A stretch of 64,000 bases of DNA from positions 1 through 64,000 of the forward strand of contig NZ_JACICY010000006.1 of NCBI RefSeq assembly GCF_014196055.1, read 5' to 3'. This document shows, piece after piece, positions 51,499 through 60,576 of the stretch. This DNA is from Novosphingobium hassiacum. GTDB taxonomy: Bacteria > Pseudomonadota > Alphaproteobacteria > Sphingomonadales > Sphingomonadaceae. A program made the position numbers and the translations under genes. The notes under the pieces are model-generated. The model was not told the DNA's origin. It was given only the letters and a program-made list of their open reading frames with translations, and did not search any database. Positions within the stretch are counted from its first letter, which is position 1; each line of letters begins with the position of its first letter.

Positions 51499-51954
51499 TC
51501 AGCCCCGCCCGCGATAGGACTGAACGCCCTGATCGGGCAACCACAACGCTGCGGGCGGCGCGCCCGATTGCCAGAACACGTCGATCGGAATGCCGCCGCG
51601 CGGATACCAGTAGCCCCCGATCCGCAGCCATTGCGGCTGCATCTCGGCAAACAGACGCTGGCCGATGCCTACGGTCACATCCTCATGGAACCCGGCATGA
51701 TTGCGGAAAGAACCGAGAAACAGCTTCAGCGACTTCGATTCGACGATGGTCTCGCCAGGAGCGTAGTCGATCACCAGATGCGCGAAATCGGGTTGCCCGG
51801 TCACCGGGCACAGCGACGTGAACTCGGGCGCTGCGAAGCGGATCATGTACAGCGTGCCTGCGCGCGGATTGGGAACGTAGTCGAGCGCTGCCTCTTCCGG
51901 GCTTGCCGGGAGCGTGCTGGTCTTACCGAGGTGGAGCGGTCCTTCGCTGGCCAT
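51499..51954 (-). CDS. queF: NADPH-dependent 7-cyano-7-deazaguanine reductase
   Basis: The 151-residue protein is the short form of QueF, which reduces preQ0 to preQ1 in queuosine synthesis for tRNA. Cys49 in [14 protein letters not shown] forms the thioimide with the nitrile, Asp56 is the general acid, and the [15 protein letters not shown] motif binds NADPH. The ATG at 51954 fits the usual short-form length. It is divergent from the next gene, with a 136-bp gap. Confidence 0.9.
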   Translation of the reverse strand: MASEGPLHLGKTSTLPASPEEAALDYVPNPRAGTLYMIRFAAPEFTSLCPVTGQPDFAHLVIDYAPGETIVESKSLKLFLGSFRNHAGFHEDVTVGIGQRLFAEMQPQWLRIGGYWYPRGGIPIDVFWQSGAPPAALWLPDQGVQSYRGRG

Positions 51955-52090
51955 GTCTGAAATCCTGATCAAGATGTTGCGCGCGCCATGCACTTGTCTC
52001 AAGGCGGGGGCAAGTCGGCGGGCGGTGCCAGATGGTTCAGCCGCGATTAAACCGCGACCGCTTGTTGCGCAGATCATGTTAGTGAGGATC

Positions 52091-53233
52091 ATGGGGCCGC
52101 TTTCCATCACCCGATTTTCCGTCGTCAGCGCCTTTGCGCTTGGCGCGGGCATTGCGTCGGCGCAGGACGTCGGCAGCTACCAGCTCCCTCCCTCACCACG
52201 CCCATCGGCGACGGCGCAGGGTCCGGTCGTGCCCGACGTTCCCCCACCCCGGCCCGCGACCTCGCCCACCGCCTCCCCCACCCCTGCTCCCGCCCCTGCT
52301 CCCGCCACGCCGCCTGCTTCCTCGTCGCCGGATGCGCCGCGAATCGTGCTACCCTCACCGCGGCAGCCCTCGGCAGCGTCACCCAGGCCCGCGCCGTCCG
52401 CTCCGGTAAGGGCCCCGGCCACGGCCCCGACCGCGCAGGCCGATGCCGCGCCCGCCGCTGCCCCGCCGATTTCGCCGCTCCCCACGGCCACTCCTCTGCC
52501 CACCCCATCGGTCTCTTCCCCTCCTCCCCCCCTTACCCAAACCCAACCAGAGAAAGCTGCGATCTGGCCGTGGATTGCACTGGCGCTGGCGCTCGTCGCT
52601 GCGGCGCTCGGTGGCTTTGTAACATTCCAGCGCCGCAAACGACTTACGGCGACCGAGGCTGTGTTCGAACCGCCCATCGTGCACCCCGAACCCCTCCCCG
52701 AAATTGCGCCCGAAATCGTGCCGCCAGTGCCTGCTCAGCCTCAGACCCCAGTCCTCAACGTGGACCTCGAGGCCACGCGGATGAGCGCGACTCTGTTCAA
52801 TGCCACCCTCGCCTATCGCCTGAGCGTCTCTGCCGGCACCCGGATCGACAGCCTCACAGTGCGCGGTGACATGACCGCAGCCCACGCCTCGCGCCCTGCC
52901 GAGGAACAACTCGGCAGCGGCGATGCGCCGATCCTCCATCGCGCCGGCGCGCTTGCGGCAGAAGAAGTGATTGAGCTTTCAGGTGAAGTTCGCCTGCCGC
53001 TGTCTGCGATCAAGCCGATCCAGCATGGCAACGCCGCCCTGTTCGTGCCGCTCGTCCGGCTCGAACTCGAAGGTATGTCGAATGGAAAACCTGTGCGCCT
53101 CCGCGCGGCGTTCGTCGTGGGACTCGAAGAAGCCGGCGCAGACGAGCGCCTGCATCCGTTCCGGCTCGACCTCGGCCCGCGCATCTACCCCTATGTCGGC
53201 CGCCGCGCCCTCGCCGTTCCGACTTTCGCCTGA
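52091..53233 (+). CDS. Proline-rich membrane-anchored protein of unknown function
   Basis: The 380-residue protein has an N-terminal signal sequence ([16 protein letters not shown]) and about 130 residues rich in Pro, Ala and Ser ([15 protein letters not shown] and similar). A transmembrane helix ([20 protein letters not shown]) comes near residue 165, and a C-terminal domain with [23 protein letters not shown] and repeated beta-strands ends at the stop. The topology suggests a periplasmic proline-rich arm and a cytoplasmic C-terminal domain, or the reverse. Sphingomonads carry similar proteins, but no function is known to me. GAGG precedes the ATG. Confidence 0.7.
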   Translation: MGPLSITRFSVVSAFALGAGIASAQDVGSYQLPPSPRPSATAQGPVVPDVPPPRPATSPTASPTPAPAPAPATPPASSSPDAPRIVLPSPRQPSAASPRPAPSAPVRAPATAPTAQADAAPAAAPPISPLPTATPLPTPSVSSPPPPLTQTQPEKAAIWPWIALALALVAAALGGFVTFQRRKRLTATEAVFEPPIVHPEPLPEIAPEIVPPVPAQPQTPVLNVDLEATRMSATLFNATLAYRLSVSAGTRIDSLTVRGDMTAAHASRPAEEQLGSGDAPILHRAGALAAEEVIELSGEVRLPLSAIKPIQHGNAALFVPLVRLELEGMSNGKPVRLRAAFVVGLEEAGADERLHPFRLDLGPRIYPYVGRRALAVPTFA

Positions 53234-53338
53234 CGGCCTGCGCTTTTCGTGCTCGACGCCCCCGGCACGCGCGGCTAGTCTGCCTTGACGAGCCCGCGCC
53301 AGACGGGTCGCACAAAGCAGGCAGGAGCTTCTAGAACC

Positions 53339-54184
53339 ATGGAATCACTGGTATCTACCCAGTGGCTCGCGGACGAAATCGGCGCGAGTGACCTACGCAT
53401 AGTCGACGCCACGGCGTTCCTCCCCGAGCACGCCCGCGACGCGTTGCAGGAATATGAAGCGTGCCACATTCCGGGCGCGGTGTTCATGGAACTTGCCGAT
53501 CTCGTCGATAGCGCATCGCCTGTCGCCAACACATTGCCGCCAGCCGATAAATTCGCGAGCCGGATGCAGGCTCTGGGCCTCGGAGATGGCAGCCGCATCG
53601 TGATCTACGATGACAGCCCGATCAAATCCGCCACCCGCGCCTGGTTCATGCTGACAATGTTCGGCGCGCAGAACGTCGCGCTGCTCGACGGCGGCATAGC
53701 GAAGTGGAAAGCCGAAGCAAGACCGTGCGTTTCCGGCCGCGAAACCCTGCGCCAGCGCCATTTCACGGTGTGGTCGGACACCGCGCGCGTCCGTACCAAA
53801 GCCGATGTTCTCGCCAACCTCAGCGCGAATGATGCCGTCGTCGTCGATGCGCGCGGCGCTGGACGCTTCACCGGCGACCAGCGCGAAACCAATCCGGCGC
53901 TCGCCAGCGGTCACATTCCCGGCGCGCGCAACGTCGCTTATTCCAGTCTTTTCAATGACGATGGCACGTGGAAATCGTCTGCTGCCATCCGCAACGCCTT
54001 CGAGGCCGCAGGCGTGGATCTTTCGCGACCGCTAATCTCGTCATGCGGTTCGGGGATGACCGCCAACGTCCTGATCTTCGCGCTCCACCTCATCGGCAAG
54101 GACGACGTCGCGCTTTACGATGGCTCGTGGAGCGAATGGGGGATGGACCCCGCCACTCCCAAGGCAACAGGCCCTGCAACTTAG
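53339..54184 (+). CDS. sseA: 3-mercaptopyruvate/thiosulfate sulfurtransferase
   Basis: The 281-residue protein has two rhodanese domains. The C-terminal one carries the active Cys236 in SSCGSGMTANV, the CGSGxT form typical of mercaptopyruvate sulfurtransferase. The N-terminal one is inactive and keeps HIPGAVFMEL and FGAQNVALLDGG. It transfers sulfur from mercaptopyruvate to an acceptor such as thioredoxin or cyanide. AGGAG lies 11 bp before the ATG. It is followed by a REP-like repeat and then by metC, so this area deals with sulfur amino acids. Confidence 0.85.
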   Translation: MESLVSTQWLADEIGASDLRIVDATAFLPEHARDALQEYEACHIPGAVFMELADLVDSASPVANTLPPADKFASRMQALGLGDGSRIVIYDDSPIKSATRAWFMLTMFGAQNVALLDGGIAKWKAEARPCVSGRETLRQRHFTVWSDTARVRTKADVLANLSANDAVVVDARGAGRFTGDQRETNPALASGHIPGARNVAYSSLFNDDGTWKSSAAIRNAFEAAGVDLSRPLISSCGSGMTANVLIFALHLIGKDDVALYDGSWSEWGMDPATPKATGPAT

Positions 54185-54350
54185 CATAGATCCGTTCGTG
54201 TCGAGCATAGTCGAGACACCGCTCGCAGGTGTCTCCACTTCCGGGCTTTCCGCCCGAAAGTTTATCCCGAGCAACGTTGAAGGACTCGACCCGAACGGGG
54301 AAGGTAAAGCGGTCGAACTCTCGGGGCCAAGCTGCTAATAGCGGTACGAA
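54185..54350 (+). repeat. REP-like intergenic repeat
   Basis: The intergenic sequence between sseA and metC carries TCCGTTCGTGTCGAGCATAG followed by GAGACACC (54213-54220), a 7-nt loop and GGTGTCTC (54228-54235), an exact 8-bp stem. A second imperfect stem around CGGGC-N5-GCCCG lies near 54240-54258. Sequences of this CCGTTCGTGTCGAGC type occur many times between genes in sphingomonad genomes, as I recall, so this is probably one copy of a dispersed REP family. Only this copy was found in the window. Confidence 0.6.
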
Positions 54351-55592
54351 ATGAGCAAATCCGAAAACAGCAAAGCCCTCGGCCCGGCCACCCGCGGCGT
54401 TCTCGCCGGACGGCGCGAGGAATGGACGGGAACGCCGGGCCATCCGGGTGCGGTGGTCAATCCGCCGGTGTGGCGCGCCTCGACGCACATCTATCCTGAC
54501 ATGGCCGCCATGCGGGCGCATCCGGCTAACGTCGATGGTAACTTCTACTATGGCCGTCGCGGCGGCCCGACCCAGTGGGCATTGTCGGAAGCGCTGACCG
54601 AGTTGGAGCCCGGCGCGGTGGGCACGGTGCTGTACCCGTCGGGCGTATCGGCCATCGCCGGAGTCCTGCTGACCGTGCTCCGCCCCGGTGACGTGCTGGC
54701 CATGACTGACAATGCCTACGAGCCAAGCCGCGCAATGGGGCGCGGATTGCTCAGGGACTTCGGCATCGAAACCCGCTGGTTCGACCCGCAGGACCTCGCC
54801 TCGTTCGAAGCGGCGTGCTGCGATCGGACGCGCGCGGTGCTGCTCGAAAGCCCCGGCAGCCTGACCATGGAAGTGCAGGACGTGCCCGCACTGGCCGCAG
54901 CCGCAAAGGCGCGCGGGCTGGTCACGATCCTCGACAACACCTGGGCTTCGCCGCTCGGCTTCTCAGCGCTCGCCCATGGCGCAGACATCGCGGTGATGAG
55001 CCTGACCAAGCACGTCTCCGGCCACTCCGATTGCATGATGGGCAGCGCCACGGCGGGCGAGGACTGGTATCGCAAGCTTCGCCTGCGCGCGCAGGGCCTT
55101 GGCAATGTCGTCTCACCGGATGACGCTTCGCTGATGCTGCGCGGTTTGCGCACGATGAAACTGCGGCTCGATGCGGAGACGGCTTCGGCGCTGGCGATCG
55201 CGCAGTGGCTCGAAGCGCAGCCACAGGTAGCGCGCGTGCTGTGCCCGATGCTCCCCGGATCGCCCGGGCACATGCTGTGGCAACGCGATTTTACCGGCGG
55301 CTGCGGACTGTTCAGTTTCGTATTGAAAGGCGGCACACCGGACGCGCGCGACGCGCTGATCGACGCGCTCGACCTGTTTGGCATCGGCTATTCGTGGGGG
55401 GGCTTCGAAAGTCTGGCAACGCCGGCCGACCCCGCCTCGATCCGCACCGCGAGCGCTTGGCCGCTGGCGGGAATGGATGATGCCGACCGCTATGGCGTGC
55501 GCCTGTCGATCGGCCTTGAAGATACCGCCGACTTGATCGCCAGCCTTGATCGCGGCTTTGCCGCATGGTCGCGACACGGAGCGCGCGCGTGA
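54351..55592 (+). CDS. metC: Cystathionine beta-lyase
   Basis: The 413-residue PLP enzyme of the Cys/Met metabolism family has Lys220 in SLTKHVSGHSD forming the Schiff base, YYGRRGGPTQWALSEAL near residue 66, and the PSGVSAIAGVLL cofactor-binding turn. It splits cystathionine to homocysteine, pyruvate and ammonia. The tyrosine/arginine arrangement (NFYYGRR) is that of MetC rather than MetB. The mscS gene starts within its stop (GTGA at 55589). Confidence 0.85.
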   Translation: MSKSENSKALGPATRGVLAGRREEWTGTPGHPGAVVNPPVWRASTHIYPDMAAMRAHPANVDGNFYYGRRGGPTQWALSEALTELEPGAVGTVLYPSGVSAIAGVLLTVLRPGDVLAMTDNAYEPSRAMGRGLLRDFGIETRWFDPQDLASFEAACCDRTRAVLLESPGSLTMEVQDVPALAAAAKARGLVTILDNTWASPLGFSALAHGADIAVMSLTKHVSGHSDCMMGSATAGEDWYRKLRLRAQGLGNVVSPDDASLMLRGLRTMKLRLDAETASALAIAQWLEAQPQVARVLCPMLPGSPGHMLWQRDFTGGCGLFSFVLKGGTPDARDALIDALDLFGIGYSWGGFESLATPADPASIRTASAWPLAGMDDADRYGVRLSIGLEDTADLIASLDRGFAAWSRHGARA

Positions 55593-56524
55593 ACGGATTC
55601 AAGCAGAAGGCCGCAGAAGGTGTCCGCCTTCTTAATGACATAGGCTTCGACATTGGGACCTACCACATCTCCGTCTGGGGTGCGCTGCGCCTCGTGATCG
55701 TGGTGGTGCTGATGTTTGCTTTTGCACAGATCGTCGGCAAGCTGGCGCGTCGCATGTTCCGCCGGATCGACCGGCTGGACCGCACGCAACAGGTGCTGGG
55801 CGAAAAGATCGCGACCATCGTGGTATGGGCGCTGGCCTTCTTCATCGGCATCGACGTTCTGGGCATCAGCCTCACCGCGCTGACCGTGTTCTCCGGCGCA
55901 TTCGGCCTCGCCATCGGCTTCGGTCTGCAAAAGACGTTCGGCAACCTGATCGCGGGGATCATCCTGCTGATGGACCGTTCGATCAAGCCGGGTGACGTGA
56001 TCGCAGTCAACGACGGCACGGGCATGTCATTCGGCGAGGTCAAGAAGATCGGAATCCGCGCCGTCTCGGTTACGACGCGCGACAATCGCGAGTACCTGAT
56101 CCCGAACGAAATTCTGATGACCACGCAAGTCGAGAACTGGTCCTACTCGTCACGCGAAGTCGCGATCCAGATTCCGGTCGGCGTGGCGTATGGCAGTGAT
56201 CTCGAACAGGTCCAGAAGCTGCTGCTCGAAGCGGTCAGCAGCGTGCCCCGCGTCCTGTCGTTCCCCTCGCCCGGCGTGCTGCTCAGCGCGTTCGGGCCGA
56301 GCAGCATCGATATGGCGGTCGTCGCGTGGATCGACGATCCGGAAGGCGGCGTGGGCAATGTCAAATCCGATATCCTCATGGCCGTGTGGCGCCTGTTCCG
56401 CGACAATGGCGTCCAGATTCCCTTCCCGCAGCAGGAATTGAGCATCAAAGACAGCGAAGGCCTGCGCATCTTGGCCGAGGCGCTGAAATCGCACACCAAA
56501 ACCGCACCGGACGAGCCGGGCTAA
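55589..56524 (+). CDS. Small-conductance mechanosensitive channel, MscS family
   Basis: The 311-residue membrane protein has three predicted helices: LVIVVVLMFAFAQIVGKLA, IATIVVWALAFFIGIDVLGI, and the pore-lining TVFSGAFGLAIGFGLQKTFG with the Gly/Ala pattern of MscS TM3. The cytoplasmic vestibule begins MDRSIKPGDVIAV. It opens under membrane tension and releases osmolytes. The GTG at 55589 overlaps the metC stop; an ATG at 55565, inside metC, is an alternative. It is separated from the sulfur operon by 68 bp. Confidence 0.85.
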   Translation: MNGFKQKAAEGVRLLNDIGFDIGTYHISVWGALRLVIVVVLMFAFAQIVGKLARRMFRRIDRLDRTQQVLGEKIATIVVWALAFFIGIDVLGISLTALTVFSGAFGLAIGFGLQKTFGNLIAGIILLMDRSIKPGDVIAVNDGTGMSFGEVKKIGIRAVSVTTRDNREYLIPNEILMTTQVENWSYSSREVAIQIPVGVAYGSDLEQVQKLLLEAVSSVPRVLSFPSPGVLLSAFGPSSIDMAVVAWIDDPEGGVGNVKSDILMAVWRLFRDNGVQIPFPQQELSIKDSEGLRILAEALKSHTKTAPDEPG

Positions 56525-56592
56525 AGCTCACCTAGTCACGCGACAATCCATTCTCGCTGGTCTCTTGCGGCCCCCGCGCCCATCTGCACCTC

Positions 56593-57363
56593 ATGAGCAA
56601 TTCCACTGCAAAAATCGGAACGGTTTACCTCGTCGGCGCAGGCCCCGGAGACGCGGACCTGTTAACCGTACGCGCCGCACGGTTGGTGATGAATGCGCGC
56701 GTGCTGGTGCATGACGGACTGGTCGATCCCTCGATCCTTGCCATGGCGCCACGCGGCTGCCGGATGGTCTCGGTTGCCAAACAGCGTTCGCGCCACACGA
56801 TGAAGCAGCAAGACATCAACGCCTTGCTGGTGCGTGAGGCGCTGGCTGGAAACGACGTGATCCGCCTCAAGGGCGGCGATCCGTTCGTATTCGGGCGTGG
56901 CGGTGAAGAGGCCGAGGACTGCTTTGCGGCGGGCGTGCCGGTGCAGGTCGTGCCGGGCATCAGCGCCGCGATGGGAGCAGCAGCTGCGGCAATGATCCCG
57001 CTCACCCACCGTGACAGCGCGAGCATCGTCTCGTTCGTTGCAGGCCAGTGCAAGGGCCTGACCGACCAGAACTGGGCGGGTCTTGCCGGAGTCGGCCGTA
57101 CGCTGGTGATCTACATGGGCGTCGCCACGGCAGAGGCGATCGCCGAAAAGCTGATGGCCGATGGCCTCGCGCCAGACATGCCCGTGGCGGTCATTGAAAA
57201 TGCTGCGCGGCCTGAAATGCGCGTCGTTCGCGGCGCTCTCGCGGGCCTCGGCGCGGTCGTGGCCGATAACAGGATCAAGAGTCCCGCCCTCATCATCATC
57301 GGTGAGGTTGCGGGTCGGGGAGACATGATGGAATTGAAGAAAGTGGCGGAGATGGCTGCATGA
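56593..57363 (+). CDS. cobA: Uroporphyrinogen-III C-methyltransferase
   Basis: The 256-residue SAM-dependent methyltransferase makes precorrin-2 from uroporphyrinogen III on the way to sirohaem. VYLVGAGPGDADLLTVRAARL at the start, RLKGGDPFVFGRGGEEA and the VPGISAAMGAAAAAMIPLTHR region are diagnostic. It lacks the dehydrogenase/ferrochelatase part of CysG. It opens the operon whose sulfite reductase needs sirohaem, overlapping DUF2849 by ATGA. Confidence 0.9.
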   Translation: MSNSTAKIGTVYLVGAGPGDADLLTVRAARLVMNARVLVHDGLVDPSILAMAPRGCRMVSVAKQRSRHTMKQQDINALLVREALAGNDVIRLKGGDPFVFGRGGEEAEDCFAAGVPVQVVPGISAAMGAAAAAMIPLTHRDSASIVSFVAGQCKGLTDQNWAGLAGVGRTLVIYMGVATAEAIAEKLMADGLAPDMPVAVIENAARPEMRVVRGALAGLGAVVADNRIKSPALIIIGEVAGRGDMMELKKVAEMAA

Positions 57364-57656
57364 AGATCATCACCGGAAATGACCTGCGCACAGGTGATGT
57401 GATCTGGTGGACCGGCGAAGGCTGGTCGCGCCATGTCAACGACGCGGTCGAGGCGGGCGATCATGCCGACGCGATTATCGCGCGCGAGAACGCCAAGCAG
57501 ATCGTCACCGACACGCATGTGGTCGATGCCGAACAGACCGCCGATGGCGTGCGGCCTGCGCACATCAAGGAGCGCGTCCGTGCGCTGGGGCCGACAGTGC
57601 GGCTCGACCTTTCCCTCAAGCCTGCCGATCCCGATGCCGGCAACTGGGTGATCTGA
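57360..57656 (+). CDS. DUF2849 protein of the sulfite reductase operon
   Basis: The 98-residue protein starts MKIITGNDLRTGDVIWWTGEGW and matches DUF2849, which in alphaproteobacteria is nearly always placed between cobA/cysG and the sulfite reductase gene. It has no catalytic motif and may be an assembly or electron-transfer helper. It overlaps cobA by ATGA, and cysI begins one base after its stop. Confidence 0.85.
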   Translation: MKIITGNDLRTGDVIWWTGEGWSRHVNDAVEAGDHADAIIARENAKQIVTDTHVVDAEQTADGVRPAHIKERVRALGPTVRLDLSLKPADPDAGNWVI

Positions 57657-57657
57657 C

Positions 57658-59310
57658 ATGTATCAGTATGACAGCTATGACCAGGCGATGGTCGATGCCC
57701 GCGTCGCCGAATTCCGCGACCAGGTGGAGCGCCGCCTTGCCGGTGACATCACCGAGGACCAGTTCAAGCCCTTGCGCCTGAAGAACGGTCTGTACCTCCA
57801 GCTTCACGCCTACATGCTGCGCGTCGCGGTGCCTTATGGCACGCTGAACAGCACGCAGATGCGCATGCTGGGCGATATCGCGGACAAGTATGACCGCGGT
57901 TACGGCCACTTCACCACGCGCCAGAACATCCAGTACAACTGGATCAAGCTCTCCGACGCGCCGGATATTCTCGCCGATCTCGCTTCGGTCGAGATGCACG
58001 CGATCCAGACCAGCGGCAACTGCATCCGCAACACCACGTCCGACCAGTTCGCGGGCGCTGCGGCAGACGAACTCGTCGACCCCCGCCCATATGCCGAACT
58101 GCTGCGCCAGTGGTCGACGTTCCACCCGGAATTCGATTACCTGCCGCGCAAGTTCAAGATCGCGATGATCGGTTCGGAAACCGACCGTGCGGCGATGAAG
58201 CTGCACGACATTGGCATCCAGCTGGTACGCAACGACGCGGGCGAGATCGGCTGCAAGTTCTACGTCGGCGGGGGCATGGGCCGTACGCCGATGATCGCAC
58301 CGGTGATCGGCGATTTCGTGCCGCCACTGCAGATGATCAGCTACCTCGAGGCCTGCCTGCGCGTCTACAACCGCTATGGCCGCCGCGACAACAAGTACAA
58401 GGCGCGCATCAAGATCCTCGTCCACGAAATCGGCGCGGACGAATACCGCCGCCAGGTCGAGGAAGAATTCGCGCACATCCTGACGCTGAACCTCGAACCG
58501 CCTCCGGCCGAACTGGAACGGATCAAGGGCTTCTTCGAACAGCCCGGCTTCGAAGCCGGCCTGTCGGACGACCTCGACCTATCCGATCCCGACTTCGCGC
58601 TGTGGGTCGATCAGAACACGCATGCCCACAAGCAGGCGGGCTACACGATCGTCACGATCAGCCTGAAACCCGCGGGCGGCATCCCGGGCGATGCCACGGC
58701 GGATCAGATCCGCCTGATGGCGGACCTCGCCAAGGAGCACTCGTTCGACGAACTGCGCGTAACCCACGCGCAGAACATCGTCCTGCCGCATGTGAAGAAG
58801 GCTGATCTCTACGCGCTGTGGCAGAAGCTGGACGAAGCCGGGCTTGCCACTGCAAACCTCGACCTGATCAGCGACATCATCGCGTGTCCGGGCCTCGATT
58901 ATTGCGCGCTGGCCAATGCTCGTTCGATCCCGGTTGCGCAGAAGATCTCGGCGCGCTTTGCCGACCTCGGTCGCCAGCGCGAACTGGGTGAGCTGAAGCT
59001 CAAGATTTCGGGCTGCATCAATGCCTGCGGGCATCACCACGCCGGCCACATCGGCATCCTCGGCGTCGATCGCAAGGGCGTTGAAAACTACCAGCTGCTG
59101 CTCGGCGGTAGCGAAGGCGCAGACACCTCGCTCGCCTCGATCACCGGCCCCGGCTTCAGCGAGGACGGGATCGTGGACGCGGTGGAAAAGGCGACCGACG
59201 TTTACCTAGCCCAGCGCGCCGATGGCGAACGCTTCGTCGATACCTTCCGCCGTATCGGCATGGCTCCGTTCAAGGAAGCGATCTATGCCAAGGAGCCGGT
59301 CAATGGTTGA
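57658..59310 (+). CDS. cysI: Sulfite (nitrite) reductase haemoprotein
   Basis: The 550-residue sirohaem and 4Fe-4S enzyme reduces sulfite to sulfide. The cluster and sirohaem share the cysteines of ACPGLDYCALA and SGCINACGHHHAGHIG. GHFTTRQNIQYNW and the paired half-domain (ELRVTHAQNIVLPHV) show the usual two-fold repeat. Single-subunit proteins like this can also act on nitrite, but cysH, cobA and DUF934 beside it favour sulfite. The stop overlaps the start of the DUF934 gene. Confidence 0.85.
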   Translation: MYQYDSYDQAMVDARVAEFRDQVERRLAGDITEDQFKPLRLKNGLYLQLHAYMLRVAVPYGTLNSTQMRMLGDIADKYDRGYGHFTTRQNIQYNWIKLSDAPDILADLASVEMHAIQTSGNCIRNTTSDQFAGAAADELVDPRPYAELLRQWSTFHPEFDYLPRKFKIAMIGSETDRAAMKLHDIGIQLVRNDAGEIGCKFYVGGGMGRTPMIAPVIGDFVPPLQMISYLEACLRVYNRYGRRDNKYKARIKILVHEIGADEYRRQVEEEFAHILTLNLEPPPAELERIKGFFEQPGFEAGLSDDLDLSDPDFALWVDQNTHAHKQAGYTIVTISLKPAGGIPGDATADQIRLMADLAKEHSFDELRVTHAQNIVLPHVKKADLYALWQKLDEAGLATANLDLISDIIACPGLDYCALANARSIPVAQKISARFADLGRQRELGELKLKISGCINACGHHHAGHIGILGVDRKGVENYQLLLGGSEGADTSLASITGPGFSEDGIVDAVEKATDVYLAQRADGERFVDTFRRIGMAPFKEAIYAKEPVNG

Positions 59311-59734
59311 GCAGAACTTGCGTTTCCGCAGCGACGAACCCGTCGGCGATCCGGCAGTAACGGTCGACGCCTTTGCCGACCAGTCCAACGCCACCGCCGT
59401 GCGGATCGAACCGGGCGATGATGCGCGTGCATTGCTGCCGCACCTCGATCGGCTGGCGCTGGTGGAAGTGAACTTCCCGACGTATGGCGATGGTCGCGGC
59501 TATTCGGCGGCGCGTATCCTGCGCGAACATGGCTATGCGGGCGAATTGCGCGCGGTGGGCGATGTACTGATCGACCAGCTTTCGCACATGCGCCGTTGCG
59601 GGTTCGACAGCTTTGCGCCCGATCAGCCGATCAGCGCCGAGGCCGCCGACAAAGCCCTCGCCACATGGCCCGAGGTCTATCAGAAGACCGTCGATGGCCG
59701 CCCCGCGATCTGGGCGAAGCGTCACTCCGCCTGA
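59303..59734 (+). CDS. DUF934 protein of the sulfite reductase operon
   Basis: The 143-residue protein belongs to DUF934, recognised by LALVEVNFPTYGDGRGYSAARILRE and the later GDVLIDQLSHMRRCGFDSF. It occurs with cysI and cysH in proteobacteria and may transfer electrons or help assembly, but no function is proven. The ATG at 59303 overlaps the cysI stop and has AGGAG upstream. Confidence 0.85.
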   Translation: MVEQNLRFRSDEPVGDPAVTVDAFADQSNATAVRIEPGDDARALLPHLDRLALVEVNFPTYGDGRGYSAARILREHGYAGELRAVGDVLIDQLSHMRRCGFDSFAPDQPISAEAADKALATWPEVYQKTVDGRPAIWAKRHSA

Positions 59735-59760
59735 TCCCGATCCAAGTGGACACCCCTGCA

Positions 59761-60576
59761 ATGGACCCGACCTTGACCCGCAATCTCGACCGCAAGATCG
59801 ATCTGATCGACACCGCGCCCCGCTTTACGGACAGCGATGCGATCCGGCTCAACAACCTGTTCCGGGGGACCGACACGCAGGAGATGCTGCGTTCGGTGAT
59901 CCGTGACGGGCTGGCGGGCGATCTTGCAGTGGTGTCCAGCTTCGGCGCGGAAAGCGCGGTGCTGTTGCATCTGGTGGCGCAAGTCGATCCGGGCGTGCCG
60001 GTGCTGTTCCTCGAAACGCACAAGCACTTCCCCGAGACGATCGCCTATCGCGATCAACTGGCCGATGTGTTGGGCCTGCGCAATCTTGTGATCGTCGAGC
60101 CTGACGCGGAACTGATCGCGAAGAAGGACGACAACGGGCTGCGCTGGTCGTGGGACCCCGACGGCTGCTGCGAAATCCGCAAGGTCGAACCGCTGGCCAA
60201 GGCGCTGTTGCACTACGATGCGTCGATCACGGGTCGCAAAGGCTTCCAGTCGAAGACGCGCGCCGGATTGCCGCGTTTCGAGGTGGATCGTTCCGATGCG
60301 CAAGGCCGGTTCAAGATCAACCCGCTGGCATCGTGGGACAAGAATATGCTCGCGGCGTATTTCGTCGAGCATAACCTTCCCGCGCATCCGCTGGTCGCGC
60401 AAGGCTACCCCTCGATCGGCTGCGCGCCGTGCACCAGCCGCGTCGAGCCAGGCGAAGACCCGCGCTCGGGCCGCTGGAAGGGCTGGGACAAGGTCGAATG
60501 CGGCATCCACGCGCCGACCGATGGCGAAGCCAAGCCGGGCGACGAACTGCCACCGGGGTATGATCCGATTTTCTAG
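59761..60576 (+). CDS. cysH: Adenylylsulfate (APS) reductase, CysH
   Basis: The 271-residue enzyme reduces APS to sulfite with thioredoxin. The four 4Fe-4S cysteines Cys136-Cys137 (DGCCEIRK) and Cys221/Cys224 (GCAPCTSR) mark the APS-using, cluster-bearing type rather than the PAPS type. Cys247 in ECGIH is the catalytic thiol. The P-loop-like SSFGAESAVLLH is also present. It ends the sulfur operon; its stop overlaps the convergent TPR-CHAT gene by 4 bp. Confidence 0.9.
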   Translation: MDPTLTRNLDRKIDLIDTAPRFTDSDAIRLNNLFRGTDTQEMLRSVIRDGLAGDLAVVSSFGAESAVLLHLVAQVDPGVPVLFLETHKHFPETIAYRDQLADVLGLRNLVIVEPDAELIAKKDDNGLRWSWDPDGCCEIRKVEPLAKALLHYDASITGRKGFQSKTRAGLPRFEVDRSDAQGRFKINPLASWDKNMLAAYFVEHNLPAHPLVAQGYPSIGCAPCTSRVEPGEDPRSGRWKGWDKVECGIHAPTDGEAKPGDELPPGYDPIF

